In this document: piece by piece, positions 8,285 to 17,624 of the stretch | Numbering within the stretch: position 1 is the stretch's first letter | Layout: each line of letters begins with the position of its first letter | From: Chryseosolibacter sp964493505 | GTDB taxonomy: Bacteria > Bacteroidota > Bacteroidia > Cytophagales > Cyclobacteriaceae | Assembly: GCA_964493505.1 (NCBI GenBank) | Contig: CAZBNP010000008.1 | Span: 124,001 to 188,000 of the forward strand | DNA: 64,000 nucleotides | Reading direction: 5' to 3' | Notes under the pieces: generated by a model | The model's database searches: none | What the model was told of the DNA's origin: nothing | The model's input: the letters and a program-made list of their open reading frames with translations, nothing else | Position numbers and translations under genes: made by a program

Positions 8285-9607
8285 ATGGAGAACTCCACAA
8301 ATGTCGTAGTTGATACAACCAAGGGGGATGCTGTGCGTTCACGGCTCCCCTCTTCGAAGAAACTTGGTTTCTGGAACAATACATTTATCCTCTGGGGATT
8401 TGTGCTGGTTATTTCCAGCTTACTGGTTGGCGGTCTTGTAGGTACACAGCTTCCTTTCTGGCAAGCGATGGGGGTCATCGCCTTTGCGGGTGTGTTCAAC
8501 ACAGTTGTGGCTATATTAATCGGTCTCATTGGTGCCAGGACAGGGTATACAAGCGCAATGATCTATCGGTTTTCGTATGGCAGTGTGGGCGTTATACTTC
8601 CCAATTTTATCATGTCCATATCGGCGGTCATCTGGTTTGCCGTCATGTTGAATCTGACACGTGATGCGTTTGTCAATATGGTCAACATCAGCTCGGCGAC
8701 GCCGGGATTATATTGGGGTATTACGCTGGTAATCGCAATTACTTTTTTGGTGCCAGCATACAAGACCATTCGCTGGATCGGATATGTGGATTACATCGCG
8801 GCACCGTCGATTCTATTGGTGCTGTTTGTTACGATCACGGGTGCCATTGAAATGGGCGGAGGTATAACCGAGATCATTAGGAAGTCGCCTGCAGCCACCG
8901 GCTCTGTCCTGGTGTTGTTCACAACTGCGGCCGGAGGCTGGCTGCATGGTAACACCGTAATCTCCGACTTTACCCGGTTTTACAAGAATGAAAAGCAGGC
9001 TGCGACGGGTTTGTTTCTGACTTTCGGAGTGATGATGGTGTTACAATATGTCGGCGCTACGCTCGGAGCGTTAGCCACAGGAGAATGGAATATCTTTCTG
9101 ATCATGGATCATTACGGGCTGCTCCCGGTGACATTCGCGATCTTATTCATCGGCTCCTGGTCTACCGCCATTGCGGCCATCTACTTCGCGGCGAATCTAA
9201 TGTCTGCACCTCCCGTTCCTGAATACAAGGATGAAGAGAGGACTCGCAAACTTGTGTTAATCATTTCCTGGTGCATTGCCATGTTCTTCTCGTGGTATGG
9301 ACCGGATAAGGCATTCAACTTTTTGCTTCAGTTTCTGGCGTGGTTGATCAGTCCTATCACCGTGACCGTCATTATCGACTACTGGCTTCTTCCAGGAAAG
9401 AGAAAGTTGTATGAGGACGAGAAGGGGGTTCCCGATACGCGCGTCAACGTAGCTGCCTTCGCCGCATGGCTCGTCGGATTCCTGGTTGGATATTTTACGC
9501 AGGAGTTTTTCATATCACTTTTGAATGGCATGATTGCGGCGGGCCTTGTGTACTACGTATGGATGAGGTTTTTAACTAGAGCCGAAGAAATTAAAGTGAG
9601 GACGTGA
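8285..9607 (+). CDS. NCS1 family permease, CodB-like (nucleobase/cation symporter type)
   Basis: A 440-residue inner-membrane transporter from the ATG at 8285; the open frame extends to 8207 but the extra 26 residues lie in the structured intergenic element and are not hydrophobic. About twelve membrane segments are visible. The N-terminal LGFWNNTFILWGFVLVISSL and the GGWLHGNTVISDFTRFYK stretch match the purine/cytosine permease group, where this region forms the substrate site. The gene lies between susD and the first ceramidase-like gene (1 base gap), so the imported compound is probably the product of outer-membrane uptake or periplasmic processing. NCS1 proteins normally carry nucleobases, hydantoins or similar heterocycles, which is unexpected in a glycan-type cluster. 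Confidence 0.85.
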   Translation: MENSTNVVVDTTKGDAVRSRLPSSKKLGFWNNTFILWGFVLVISSLLVGGLVGTQLPFWQAMGVIAFAGVFNTVVAILIGLIGARTGYTSAMIYRFSYGSVGVILPNFIMSISAVIWFAVMLNLTRDAFVNMVNISSATPGLYWGITLVIAITFLVPAYKTIRWIGYVDYIAAPSILLVLFVTITGAIEMGGGITEIIRKSPAATGSVLVLFTTAAGGWLHGNTVISDFTRFYKNEKQAATGLFLTFGVMMVLQYVGATLGALATGEWNIFLIMDHYGLLPVTFAILFIGSWSTAIAAIYFAANLMSAPPVPEYKDEERTRKLVLIISWCIAMFFSWYGPDKAFNFLLQFLAWLISPITVTVIIDYWLLPGKRKLYEDEKGVPDTRVNVAAFAAWLVGFLVGYFTQEFFISLLNGMIAAGLVYYVWMRFLTRAEEIKVRT

Positions 9608-9608
9608 A

Positions 9609-11060
9609 ATGAGGCGAAGAACATTTATAAGGACTGGTTTGGTTGCAAGCACGGCGGTGCTCAAAGGGCCCGCTGTGTTTTCTCACAACCTGCTTCGGAT
9701 GTCCACGACTGGTATTCGGGCCGGTGCCGCGCGGTCGACGATCACGCCTGCTCTTAATGTTCCTTTGGATGGTACGATTATGCAGATCGGTCCAGCAACA
9801 CATGTCCACGACGACCTTTTCGCGCGTTGCCTGGTGTTGGATGATAGCAAGACAAAACTAGCCTTCGCGGTCGTTGACAATACAATGATCTCGGACTCGA
9901 TTCATGAAAAAACCAAAGCGCTTGTTAAGAAACACACGGGCATTCCATCTGACCATGTACTGATATCAGCGACCCATACGCATTCCACGCCGAGGGCGAT
10001 AGTAGGACTTATCCCGGACTCGGCGGAACACAAGGCCTACCTCGAGGAGCTTCCGGTCCGTATTAGTGATGGTATCCGGCGCGCCGCCAATAACCTGGCA
10101 CCGGCGACCATAGGATGGGGTTCTGGTAGTGACCGGCGTCATGTATTCAACCGTCGTTGGTACCTGAAGGAGGGAGAAGTGTTGTCAAATCCTTTCGGTG
10201 ATACGACGGAACGTGTTTTTATGAATCCGCCAAGAGAGAAGATTGCGATACCTTCGGGACCAGTCGACCCCGAAGTATTTGTTCTGGCGGTGCGGCATCG
10301 CGATGGGCGTCCGATGGCCGTATTGGCGAATTACGGGCTACACTATGTAGGCGGCGTTCCCAACGGCGTAATCAGTTCCGACTATTTCGGTGAATTCGCT
10401 GACCAACTGAAGAGACGTCTTGGCGCCGAATACCAGGACCCACCCTTTGTAGGAATCATGTCTAACGGTACCAGCGGTGATGTGACTGCTAACGATCTTT
10501 CAGTTCCTCCTGAATCCTTTGGTCCTTTTGAGCGGATGAAAATGATCGCCGGTCATTTGACCAACACCGTTTTGTCAATCTACGAAGGATTAACCTGGCA
10601 TGATCAGGTTTCACTCAGGGCGTCGTCGTCTACATTGAGTCTTGCAGTTAGAAAACCGGATGCCGAAAGATTGGCATGGGCACGTTCCATTCCTTCACCG
10701 ACCGGAACGGGCAAACTCACACGTCAGCAGGTGTACGCGCGGGAAGCTTTCGCGCTTGACCAGTTTCCCGATCGGGTAACCATCCCGTTACAGGCATTCA
10801 GGATTGGAGAACTAGCGATAGCAGCAATACCGAATGAAGTGTTCGCCGAAACCGGTCTTGCTATTAAAGGGGAGTCCGCTTTTCCTGGCAATACATTTAC
10901 GATTGAACTTGCCAATGGATTTCACGGATATCTTCCTTCAGCTGCTCAGCACTTACTGGGTGGGTATGAGACGTGGCCCGCACGGAGCAGCTACCTCGAA
11001 GTTAATGCGGAGGAAAAGATCAGAGTAAAGGCCCTGGAGTTAATCAGGAAACTTAAATAA
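9609..11060 (+). CDS. Neutral/alkaline ceramidase-like amidohydrolase (short form) A
   Basis: A 483-residue exported protein of the neutral non-lysosomal ceramidase N-terminal domain family, zinc amidases that cleave N-acyl bonds. The start has RRRTF (residues 2-6) and a hydrophobic stretch to about 25, so Tat export is possible. Zinc-site motifs are present: GTIMQIG and HVHDDLFAR (65-73), SATHTHS with His123 and His125, and NYGLH with His245. It lacks the immunoglobulin-like C-terminal domain of full ceramidases (about 650-750 residues), as in many Bacteroidota and Planctomycetota homologues whose substrates are unknown. It is almost fused in transcription with the permease gene (1-base gap). 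True ceramide hydrolysis is not implied. Confidence 0.82.
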   Translation: MRRRTFIRTGLVASTAVLKGPAVFSHNLLRMSTTGIRAGAARSTITPALNVPLDGTIMQIGPATHVHDDLFARCLVLDDSKTKLAFAVVDNTMISDSIHEKTKALVKKHTGIPSDHVLISATHTHSTPRAIVGLIPDSAEHKAYLEELPVRISDGIRRAANNLAPATIGWGSGSDRRHVFNRRWYLKEGEVLSNPFGDTTERVFMNPPREKIAIPSGPVDPEVFVLAVRHRDGRPMAVLANYGLHYVGGVPNGVISSDYFGEFADQLKRRLGAEYQDPPFVGIMSNGTSGDVTANDLSVPPESFGPFERMKMIAGHLTNTVLSIYEGLTWHDQVSLRASSSTLSLAVRKPDAERLAWARSIPSPTGTGKLTRQQVYAREAFALDQFPDRVTIPLQAFRIGELAIAAIPNEVFAETGLAIKGESAFPGNTFTIELANGFHGYLPSAAQHLLGGYETWPARSSYLEVNAEEKIRVKALELIRKLK

Positions 11061-11085
11061 GTGGTTGCATTGGAATAAAAGAGAG

Positions 11086-14000
11086 ATGAGTTTAAGAGTA
11101 GTGATCGGTATTGTTGTCGCTTGCGTCGCATGGATGGTGTGCGGATGTGATTCTCGTGAAGAGGGGCCTCCTTATACGCCAGAGGATGCATTGAAAACGT
11201 TTGAGTTACCCGACGATTTTTCAATTGAACTGGTTGCTTCCGAGCCGCTCGTTCACGATCCGGTCGCAATCGATTTTGATCCGGATGGTCGGATGTTTGT
11301 TGTTCAGATGACGGACTACCCTTCACAGGGTAATGCGGTGAGCAGTATTGTGCTGCTGGAGGACCTGGACGATGACGGAAGGTATGAAACGTCGACTGTC
11401 TTCGCTGAGGAGCTCAGTTTTGTCAACGGGGTCATGTGCTGGAAAGGCGGTGTGCTCGCGACTGTTGCTCCCGACATCATTTTTCTCAAAGATACGACGG
11501 GCGATGGCAAGGCTGATATTCGGGAAGTAGTATTGAGCGGCTTTGCTGTCACGAATCCGCAACTCAGGATGAGCAGTATTCGGTATGGACTGGATAATTG
11601 GATCTACGGTGCGTATCCTTCGGCGGGAGGATCCGGCCGGTACCCACAGTTTTCAGATCATGGTGAACCGTTACACTTTCCCGGCGATCCTGATCGGCAG
11701 GTATTTGGCATTTATCCGGCCACGGACTTCCGCTTTCATCCAGATAGCCTCACCGCTGAGCCTTCTGGCGGTTTTTCTCAGTTTGGACTGACGTTCGATG
11801 ACGCGGGAAATCGCTTTACAGTATGGAACAATAAGCATGTTCGTCATGTCATTATCGACAGTCGTTATCTTACGCGCAATCCGAATTTCAATGCTGGTCT
11901 TGTAATGGCGTCGGTGTCGGATCACGGTGACGCAAGCCCCGTTTTTTCTATCGCCCGCAATGCAATGGATCTTCATGAGTCGGAAATCGGTCACTTCACT
12001 TCCGCTTGTGGACTTACAGTATATACAGGTTCGATATTTCCAGAACCATACGATGCTTCCTCATTTGTCTGCGAACCTGTTTCCAATCTCGTGCATGTTG
12101 ATTTGTTGTCGCGCGACGGTGTAACATTCAGTGGCTCCAGAGATCGGGAGGATCGGGAATTCCTCGCTTCTACCGATAGCTGGTTCCGGCCGGTGAATTC
12201 GGCGATAGGCCCTGACGGCGCGCTCTATATCGTGGATTTTTATCGCTTTCTGGTTGAGCATCCCGCGTGGATTCCACGCGCGGATGAACAGGGTATTTAT
12301 ACGCATGCGGGTGTCCTGCAGGAATCTGACTTCTTAAAGGGGCACGAACTGGGCCGCATTTACCGCGTGGTTCCAAAAGTATTTGATCGGAAGACAGTGC
12401 GCCGACCGGCGTTGAGTAAGGCTGGCCTGGAAGAGTTGGTCGACGCCCTTGATCACTCCAATCGGTGGTGGCGGATAACGGCGCAACGCCTTTTATTGGA
12501 GCGAGGCGATCATGCCGCCGTGCCCTTGTTGGCGCGCCTGGCGTCACAAGGCTCCTCTGTCGGAAAGATCCACGCACTATGGACACTTAGCGGTTTATCG
12601 GCGCTGACGGACGAACAGGTTCTCGCAGCGCTGGAGGATACCTCGCCAATGGTGAGGAAACAGGGTGTGCTGTTGACCGAACAAAGGTTGCAGGTTCGTT
12701 CCCTACGGGAGAAATTGCTTTCTCTTAGGGATGACCCCGACGTGCAGGTCCAGTTCCAGGTGGTGTTAACGCTGAGCGGCCTTCCAAATGAGATTGCATT
12801 CGAACCGTTGAAAAAAATCGCAGTTGAACATCTGACTGATCATTGGTTTCAGTCGGCTATTCTGCTAAGCGCGACGAATGATTTGGTTAAATGGTTTCGC
12901 GTATATAAGGATATTGAGATACCTGGTGAGGCGGAAACTGCCAGGTTGCGCATGTTGCACAACATCGCGGTGATCGTGGGGAACCGCCAGATGTCGGTCG
13001 AAGTATCCGAGTTTATAACTGCGCTGGCTCATCTCAGAGACACTACGGTTCAGACGACTGCTATGCGGGGGCTTTACACTGGTCTGGGACAAAGAGGTAA
13101 CGGGATCGGCGTGTCCGGACGTGCGCAGGATGACCTATTGGCTCTTGCGGCCAGTGACCGCGCGAGTATCCGCAATGCATCTCTGGATGTAGCAACTCAG
13201 ATTGCAATTGTTCCGACCCTGAATGTCCGCACGACTATCCGGAAAGCGACACAGATTGCCATGGATCCTACGCAGCACGATGCTGTTCGCGCGAATGCCG
13301 TGCGGCTAGCGGGGTTGGATCCTGCCGGGCCAGACCTGAAGCTGTATGATAAACTGTTGCGTCCACAACAACCTTCCGATGTGCAGTTGGCTGCTTCGCG
13401 CGTGTTGCTAGCCACTCGAGACACGGTTGCAATTCAAATACTGCTTGATCGATGGGAGTCGTACACTGCCGAAATAAGAGACGTTGTTGAAAAGGGCTTC
13501 CTGTATAAGGAGCAGTTTGCCGCGCGTTTGGTGCGCGCATTGGTGAGCGGCCAGATAAAATCGACATGGCTGTCTGCTACAGCCCGTACCCGTTTGATGC
13601 AACACAAGGATCCCGAAATCAAGAAGGCAGCCCGCGAGTTCTTGTCGTCTTTGTTTGGCGATAGGGAGAAAATTGTCAACAGCTACTACGAGTCCACCAT
13701 TTTGAAAGGAGATGTTGCCAATGGAAAAGTTGTCTTCGACGAGGCGTGCAGCGTATGTCATAAGGTGTCCGACGAGGGAAATGAAATTGGCCCGGACCTT
13801 AGAAGTGTTTCCAACCGTACGAAGATCAACTTGCTTTCGATGATCCTTAATCCAAACACAGACATTTCGCCTGGCTATGATGGATATGTGATTGAGACAA
13901 AGGACGGACGGAATCTGGCTGGCGTCATGGTTAACGAGAGCCCGGTCCTGGTTGTGTTGCGCGCTCCCGGGGGAACGGAGTATACGGTTCCAAGGAGTGA

Positions 14001-14124
14001 CATCGAGAATGTGAAGCCAATGGCTCTATCTATTATGCCGGAAGGTCTGGAGGCCAGCGTAACTATTCAGGAAATGGCGGACTTGCTGGAATTTATTCAG
14101 ACGCTGGGGAAAGATCCCCAGTGA
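11086..14124 (+). CDS. PVC-type membrane-anchored dehydrogenase with HEAT-type repeats and C-terminal cytochrome c (A)
   Basis: A large lipoprotein, about 1012 residues from the ATG at 11086 (a TTG at 11065 adds 7 residues). The signal ends in a lipobox (CGCDS). Residues about 30-420 form the PVC-type dehydrogenase beta-propeller: FSIELVASEPLVHDPVAIDFD, then DPDGRMFVVQM, and GPDGALYIVDFYR. A helical HEAT-like region follows (about 440-850). The end carries a class I cytochrome c with CSVCH at 888-892 and a GPDL motif. Such proteins are thought to oxidise periplasmic sugars or polyols and pass electrons to their own haem; the substrate is not known. A paralogue with the same architecture lies at 23958-26963. 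Confidence 0.85.
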   Translation: MSLRVVIGIVVACVAWMVCGCDSREEGPPYTPEDALKTFELPDDFSIELVASEPLVHDPVAIDFDPDGRMFVVQMTDYPSQGNAVSSIVLLEDLDDDGRYETSTVFAEELSFVNGVMCWKGGVLATVAPDIIFLKDTTGDGKADIREVVLSGFAVTNPQLRMSSIRYGLDNWIYGAYPSAGGSGRYPQFSDHGEPLHFPGDPDRQVFGIYPATDFRFHPDSLTAEPSGGFSQFGLTFDDAGNRFTVWNNKHVRHVIIDSRYLTRNPNFNAGLVMASVSDHGDASPVFSIARNAMDLHESEIGHFTSACGLTVYTGSIFPEPYDASSFVCEPVSNLVHVDLLSRDGVTFSGSRDREDREFLASTDSWFRPVNSAIGPDGALYIVDFYRFLVEHPAWIPRADEQGIYTHAGVLQESDFLKGHELGRIYRVVPKVFDRKTVRRPALSKAGLEELVDALDHSNRWWRITAQRLLLERGDHAAVPLLARLASQGSSVGKIHALWTLSGLSALTDEQVLAALEDTSPMVRKQGVLLTEQRLQVRSLREKLLSLRDDPDVQVQFQVVLTLSGLPNEIAFEPLKKIAVEHLTDHWFQSAILLSATNDLVKWFRVYKDIEIPGEAETARLRMLHNIAVIVGNRQMSVEVSEFITALAHLRDTTVQTTAMRGLYTGLGQRGNGIGVSGRAQDDLLALAASDRASIRNASLDVATQIAIVPTLNVRTTIRKATQIAMDPTQHDAVRANAVRLAGLDPAGPDLKLYDKLLRPQQPSDVQLAASRVLLATRDTVAIQILLDRWESYTAEIRDVVEKGFLYKEQFAARLVRALVSGQIKSTWLSATARTRLMQHKDPEIKKAAREFLSSLFGDREKIVNSYYESTILKGDVANGKVVFDEACSVCHKVSDEGNEIGPDLRSVSNRTKINLLSMILNPNTDISPGYDGYVIETKDGRNLAGVMVNESPVLVVLRAPGGTEYTVPRSDIENVKPMALSIMPEGLEASVTIQEMADLLEFIQTLGKDPQ

Positions 14125-14153
14125 TCGTGATAGGAATCTTAAACGAATAGAAT

Positions 14154-16463
14154 ATGAAATGCATTTTTGATAACGGGTGGGGGTTCAGAAGACAGGCAGC
14201 GGGTATACGGGAGCATCGTGATGCGGCCGTGCAATGGGGAATGGCATGCCGCGTGTGGTTTTGCTTTATACTGGTCATTAGTTCGGTTACGATGACCTCT
14301 GCCGGGGCGGTTGCCAGTTTGATTCCAGCAACAGAGTTTCGCGCCGGTGCTGCCGCGAGCAAGATCACACCACCCGTAGGAAGTATCATGGGAAATTCCT
14401 ATGGTATAACAGTATCGGAAGGCGTCCACGATGATTTGTATGCCAGGGCGCTGGTGTTCGAATACAATGGAAAACAGACAGCGCTGGTTTCCATTGATCT
14501 GGTTAGCATTCCCCACGAAGTGGTGATGAGGACATGCGAGCTAATTTCATATAAGACAGGCATTCCCGCCAGCCACGTGATGCTGTCCGCTACTCATTTG
14601 CATGCGGGCCCGCAATTAAATCCTCTTTTTTGGGATGCAGTAGGTGGAGCCCCGAAACAGAAAAGCCTCGCCTATACCAGTGCGCTTCCCTCCCTTATTG
14701 CCGAGAGTGTTGAGAACGCGCGAAAGAAGATGAAACCTGTTCGCTTGTCGGCAGGACGGGTGGCCGAGGATGAATTGAGTTTTAACAGGCGATATCTCAT
14801 GGCCGATGGCACCTTCCGGATGAATCCGGGCAGGATGAATCCAGGGACCGTCAGACCGGTAGGGCCGATTGATCCCGAAGTGTCGATCGTTTACGTTGAA
14901 TCGCTCGACTCCAGGCCCGTTGCGTTGCTGGTCAATTTTGCGTTACACGTCGCCGTGGTAACAGGCAATCATTTCTCAGCGGACTTTCCTGGCAAGATAG
15001 CGGAACAAATAAAGACAGTATTGGGAGACGAGGTGGTAACCATATTCGCCGCCGGTACTTCCGGTAACGTCAATCACCTCGATCTTAGACACGAGAAACA
15101 ACTCGCCGGCCAGACGGAGGCTTCGCGCATCGGCATTGTGCTGGCAGCGGATGTCCTACGCGCCATGCAGAACCTGCATCCTGTCGATGCTTCGGGACTG
15201 AACATGCGATCGGAGACGGTGTTATTGCCTGTGGCAACGGCAGATACCAGGGAGGCGAAACGGGCTGTGGAAACAATAAGGAATTGGGGGAGGTCTGGCG
15301 GACCTGCATTTCGGGATGTTGTTTCCGCATGGAGGACCATCGATCTCGGAATAACGGAGGGTGACGAGAAGATGCGTCATGCTGTTACGACAACAGTGCC
15401 GGTCGTTGGCGGCTCGCTGAAGAGCGAGGTAAAGGTGATGACGGTGGGCCGTGACCTTGCGTTGGTTGGTTTCCCCGGCGATGCTTTTGTCGAGTTGGGA
15501 CTTGATATCAAACTTAATTCCCCATTTCCATTCACCCTTGTGGCTGAGCAGTCAGGAAATGGCGCGCTCAGCTACGTCCCAAACCACAAGGCCTTCAGTG
15601 AAATGGGTTACGAGGTTGCCAGCGCACGTTTCTTGCCGGGTGGCGGCGAGTTGCTGGTAGACGCGGTGCTTAGAAACCTGATCTCTTTGTATCCGTATCA
15701 GCGCGACTTGCCAAGCACGGCGCCCCTTCGCAGCGGGGTTGACCCGGTCGAAATTGATCTTTTTAACGGGAAGGATTTGAAGGGATGGTATACATACCTG
15801 AAGGGGAGAGGCAAGAACGTTGATCCAAAAAAAGTATTCACGGTTAAGAATAAAATGATAAGGATATCCGGGGAGGAATGGGGGTGTATCACTACGGACG
15901 AAGAGTACGAGAACTACAAAATTACGATTGAATACAAGTGGGGAGACAAGACTTTTGCACCGCGTGAAGACCGCGCGCGCGACAGCGGACTATTGCTACA
16001 TTCTTTTGGAAAGGATGGTGGGCATCAGGACACGTGGATACATTCCCTGGAAGTTCAGATCATCGAAGGTGGAACAGGTGACTTTATTGTCATCGGGGGA
16101 GGCAATAAAATGTTCTCTCTTGAAGTGCCGGTAGCACCTGAAAAGCAGGATGGCAAACATGTTTTTGATCCCAAGGGAACGCCTGTCACAATTGGAGGCG
16201 GTCGGATCAACTGGTATGGACGCGATCCGGAATGGAAAGACTTGAAGGGATTCCGTGGAAAAAACGATGTTGAGAACGCCGTGGGCGAGTGGAACCGTCT
16301 TGAATGTGTCGCGGACGGTGAAACGCTTTCAGTGTATTTGAATGGGAACCTGGTGAATTATGCTAGCAGAGTTTCCCCCACAAAAGGCAAGATTCAGATA
16401 CAATCAGAATCGGCGGAGATGTTCATCCGAAAGATCACGTTGACACCCATTACCGGTAAATAG
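14154..16463 (+). CDS. Fusion protein: ceramidase-like amidohydrolase plus DUF1080 (B)
   Basis: A 769-residue two-domain exported enzyme. Residues about 62-515 are a ceramidase-like domain with HDDLYAR (92-98), SATHLHAG carrying His148 and His150, and NFALH with His265. Residues about 533-769 are a DUF1080 domain (LFNGKDLKGW at 536-545, DSGLLLHS, HSLEVQIIEGG, VGEWNRLE, KIQIQSE). The join implies that amide cleavage and keto-glycoside cleavage act on one substrate. The start is uncertain: ATG 14154 gives a 30-residue polar extension before the membrane-like signal, whereas ATG 14241 starts right at the signal. TAAACGAATAG lies just before 14154 and is repeated before 17625, which favours 14154. 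Confidence 0.85.
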   Translation: MKCIFDNGWGFRRQAAGIREHRDAAVQWGMACRVWFCFILVISSVTMTSAGAVASLIPATEFRAGAAASKITPPVGSIMGNSYGITVSEGVHDDLYARALVFEYNGKQTALVSIDLVSIPHEVVMRTCELISYKTGIPASHVMLSATHLHAGPQLNPLFWDAVGGAPKQKSLAYTSALPSLIAESVENARKKMKPVRLSAGRVAEDELSFNRRYLMADGTFRMNPGRMNPGTVRPVGPIDPEVSIVYVESLDSRPVALLVNFALHVAVVTGNHFSADFPGKIAEQIKTVLGDEVVTIFAAGTSGNVNHLDLRHEKQLAGQTEASRIGIVLAADVLRAMQNLHPVDASGLNMRSETVLLPVATADTREAKRAVETIRNWGRSGGPAFRDVVSAWRTIDLGITEGDEKMRHAVTTTVPVVGGSLKSEVKVMTVGRDLALVGFPGDAFVELGLDIKLNSPFPFTLVAEQSGNGALSYVPNHKAFSEMGYEVASARFLPGGGELLVDAVLRNLISLYPYQRDLPSTAPLRSGVDPVEIDLFNGKDLKGWYTYLKGRGKNVDPKKVFTVKNKMIRISGEEWGCITTDEEYENYKITIEYKWGDKTFAPREDRARDSGLLLHSFGKDGGHQDTWIHSLEVQIIEGGTGDFIVIGGGNKMFSLEVPVAPEKQDGKHVFDPKGTPVTIGGGRINWYGRDPEWKDLKGFRGKNDVENAVGEWNRLECVADGETLSVYLNGNLVNYASRVSPTKGKIQIQSESAEMFIRKITLTPITGK

Positions 16464-16476
16464 CTAGGAAAATCGT

Positions 16477-17583
16477 ATGAATCATAATATGGATATATAT
16501 ATGAGTAAGAACAACAAACCTATTCGCATTCTTGTTGTAGGATGTGGTAACATGGGAGCATCTCACGCAGTGGCCTACCATGCTCATGATGAATTTGAGA
16601 TTTGTGGACTTGTATCAAAAGGGGATACGAAAGTGGCACTTAACGCTAAGCTTGGCGGTGGATACCCCTTGTTTACCGATTTTGAAAAGGCGCTGGATGA
16701 GACACGCCCCGACGCCGTGTGCATTTCCACTTATCCGGATACGCACGAACGCTTTGCTGTTATGGCGTTTGAGAGAGGTTGTGATGTGTTTGTCGAGAAG
16801 CCGGTTGCGGATTCAGTTGAGGGGGCGGAACGCGTAGTTCAGGCAGCCAGGAAGTATAGAAGAAAGCTCGTGGTTGGATATATCCTTCGTCATCATCCGT
16901 CCTGGCAGAGGTTTGTAGAATTGAGTCACGAGATTGGAAAGCCGCTCGTGATGAGGATGAATCTCAACCAGCAAAGTGACGGTAGTATGTGGACGCTTCA
17001 TCGCAACCTGATGAAGAGCCTCAGTCCTATTGTCGATTGCGGTGTTCATTATATCGATGTGATGTGCCAGATGACGCGATCCAGGCCGGTACAGGTATAT
17101 GCAATTGGTGCGCGCTTGACTAACGAGATCCCAGAAGGAAATTATAACTACGGTCAGCTTCAGATCCGTTTCGAGGATGGATCAGTCGGTTGGTATGAAG
17201 CCGGGTGGGGTCCGATGATCAGTGAAACCGCCTTTTTCGTGAAAGATGTTGTCGGACCGAAAGGCTCCGTCTCGATTGTTGCCAGGGATGCCGGCGGTGA
17301 AGGTAAATCTTCTTCTATTGAGGCTCATACCAAGACAGAATCAATCCGCATTCACTATGCTGAGCTTGATAAGCAGGAAGAGTTCGCAAAGCCAGACAAA
17401 TGGATTAACCTTAAGGATGAACCGGATCATCAGGAGTTATGCAACCGGGAGCAGGCGTATTTCTTGAAAGCGATTCGCGAGAATATGGATTTGACGGATC
17501 ACATGGAGGATGCGGTGAATAGTCTTCGCATCGCGTTTGCCTGTGACACATCCGTGCATACAGGAGAAGTTGTACGGTTATAA
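16477..17583 (+). CDS. Gfo/Idh/MocA family oxidoreductase A
   Basis: A 368-residue cytoplasmic NAD(P)-dependent sugar or polyol oxidoreductase. The Rossmann motif VVGCGNMG is at about 20-27 and the catalytic-type EKP motif is at about 109 (DVFVEKPVAD). The C-terminal alpha/beta domain contains DCGVHYIDVM, with the histidine often used in catalysis. In-frame ATGs at 16489 and 16501 are alternative starts, the last giving MSKNNKPIRILVV, which looks most like family members. It lies between the fusion gene and the NagB-like gene. Some members oxidise glycosides at C3 with NAD, which would parallel the periplasmic flavin dehydrogenase here; the exact reaction is unknown. Confidence 0.88.
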   Translation: MNHNMDIYMSKNNKPIRILVVGCGNMGASHAVAYHAHDEFEICGLVSKGDTKVALNAKLGGGYPLFTDFEKALDETRPDAVCISTYPDTHERFAVMAFERGCDVFVEKPVADSVEGAERVVQAARKYRRKLVVGYILRHHPSWQRFVELSHEIGKPLVMRMNLNQQSDGSMWTLHRNLMKSLSPIVDCGVHYIDVMCQMTRSRPVQVYAIGARLTNEIPEGNYNYGQLQIRFEDGSVGWYEAGWGPMISETAFFVKDVVGPKGSVSIVARDAGGEGKSSSIEAHTKTESIRIHYAELDKQEEFAKPDKWINLKDEPDHQELCNREQAYFLKAIRENMDLTDHMEDAVNSLRIAFACDTSVHTGEVVRL

Positions 17584-17624
17584 GTATTGTAAGATGGATC
17601 TACATAAAATATAAACGAATAGAC

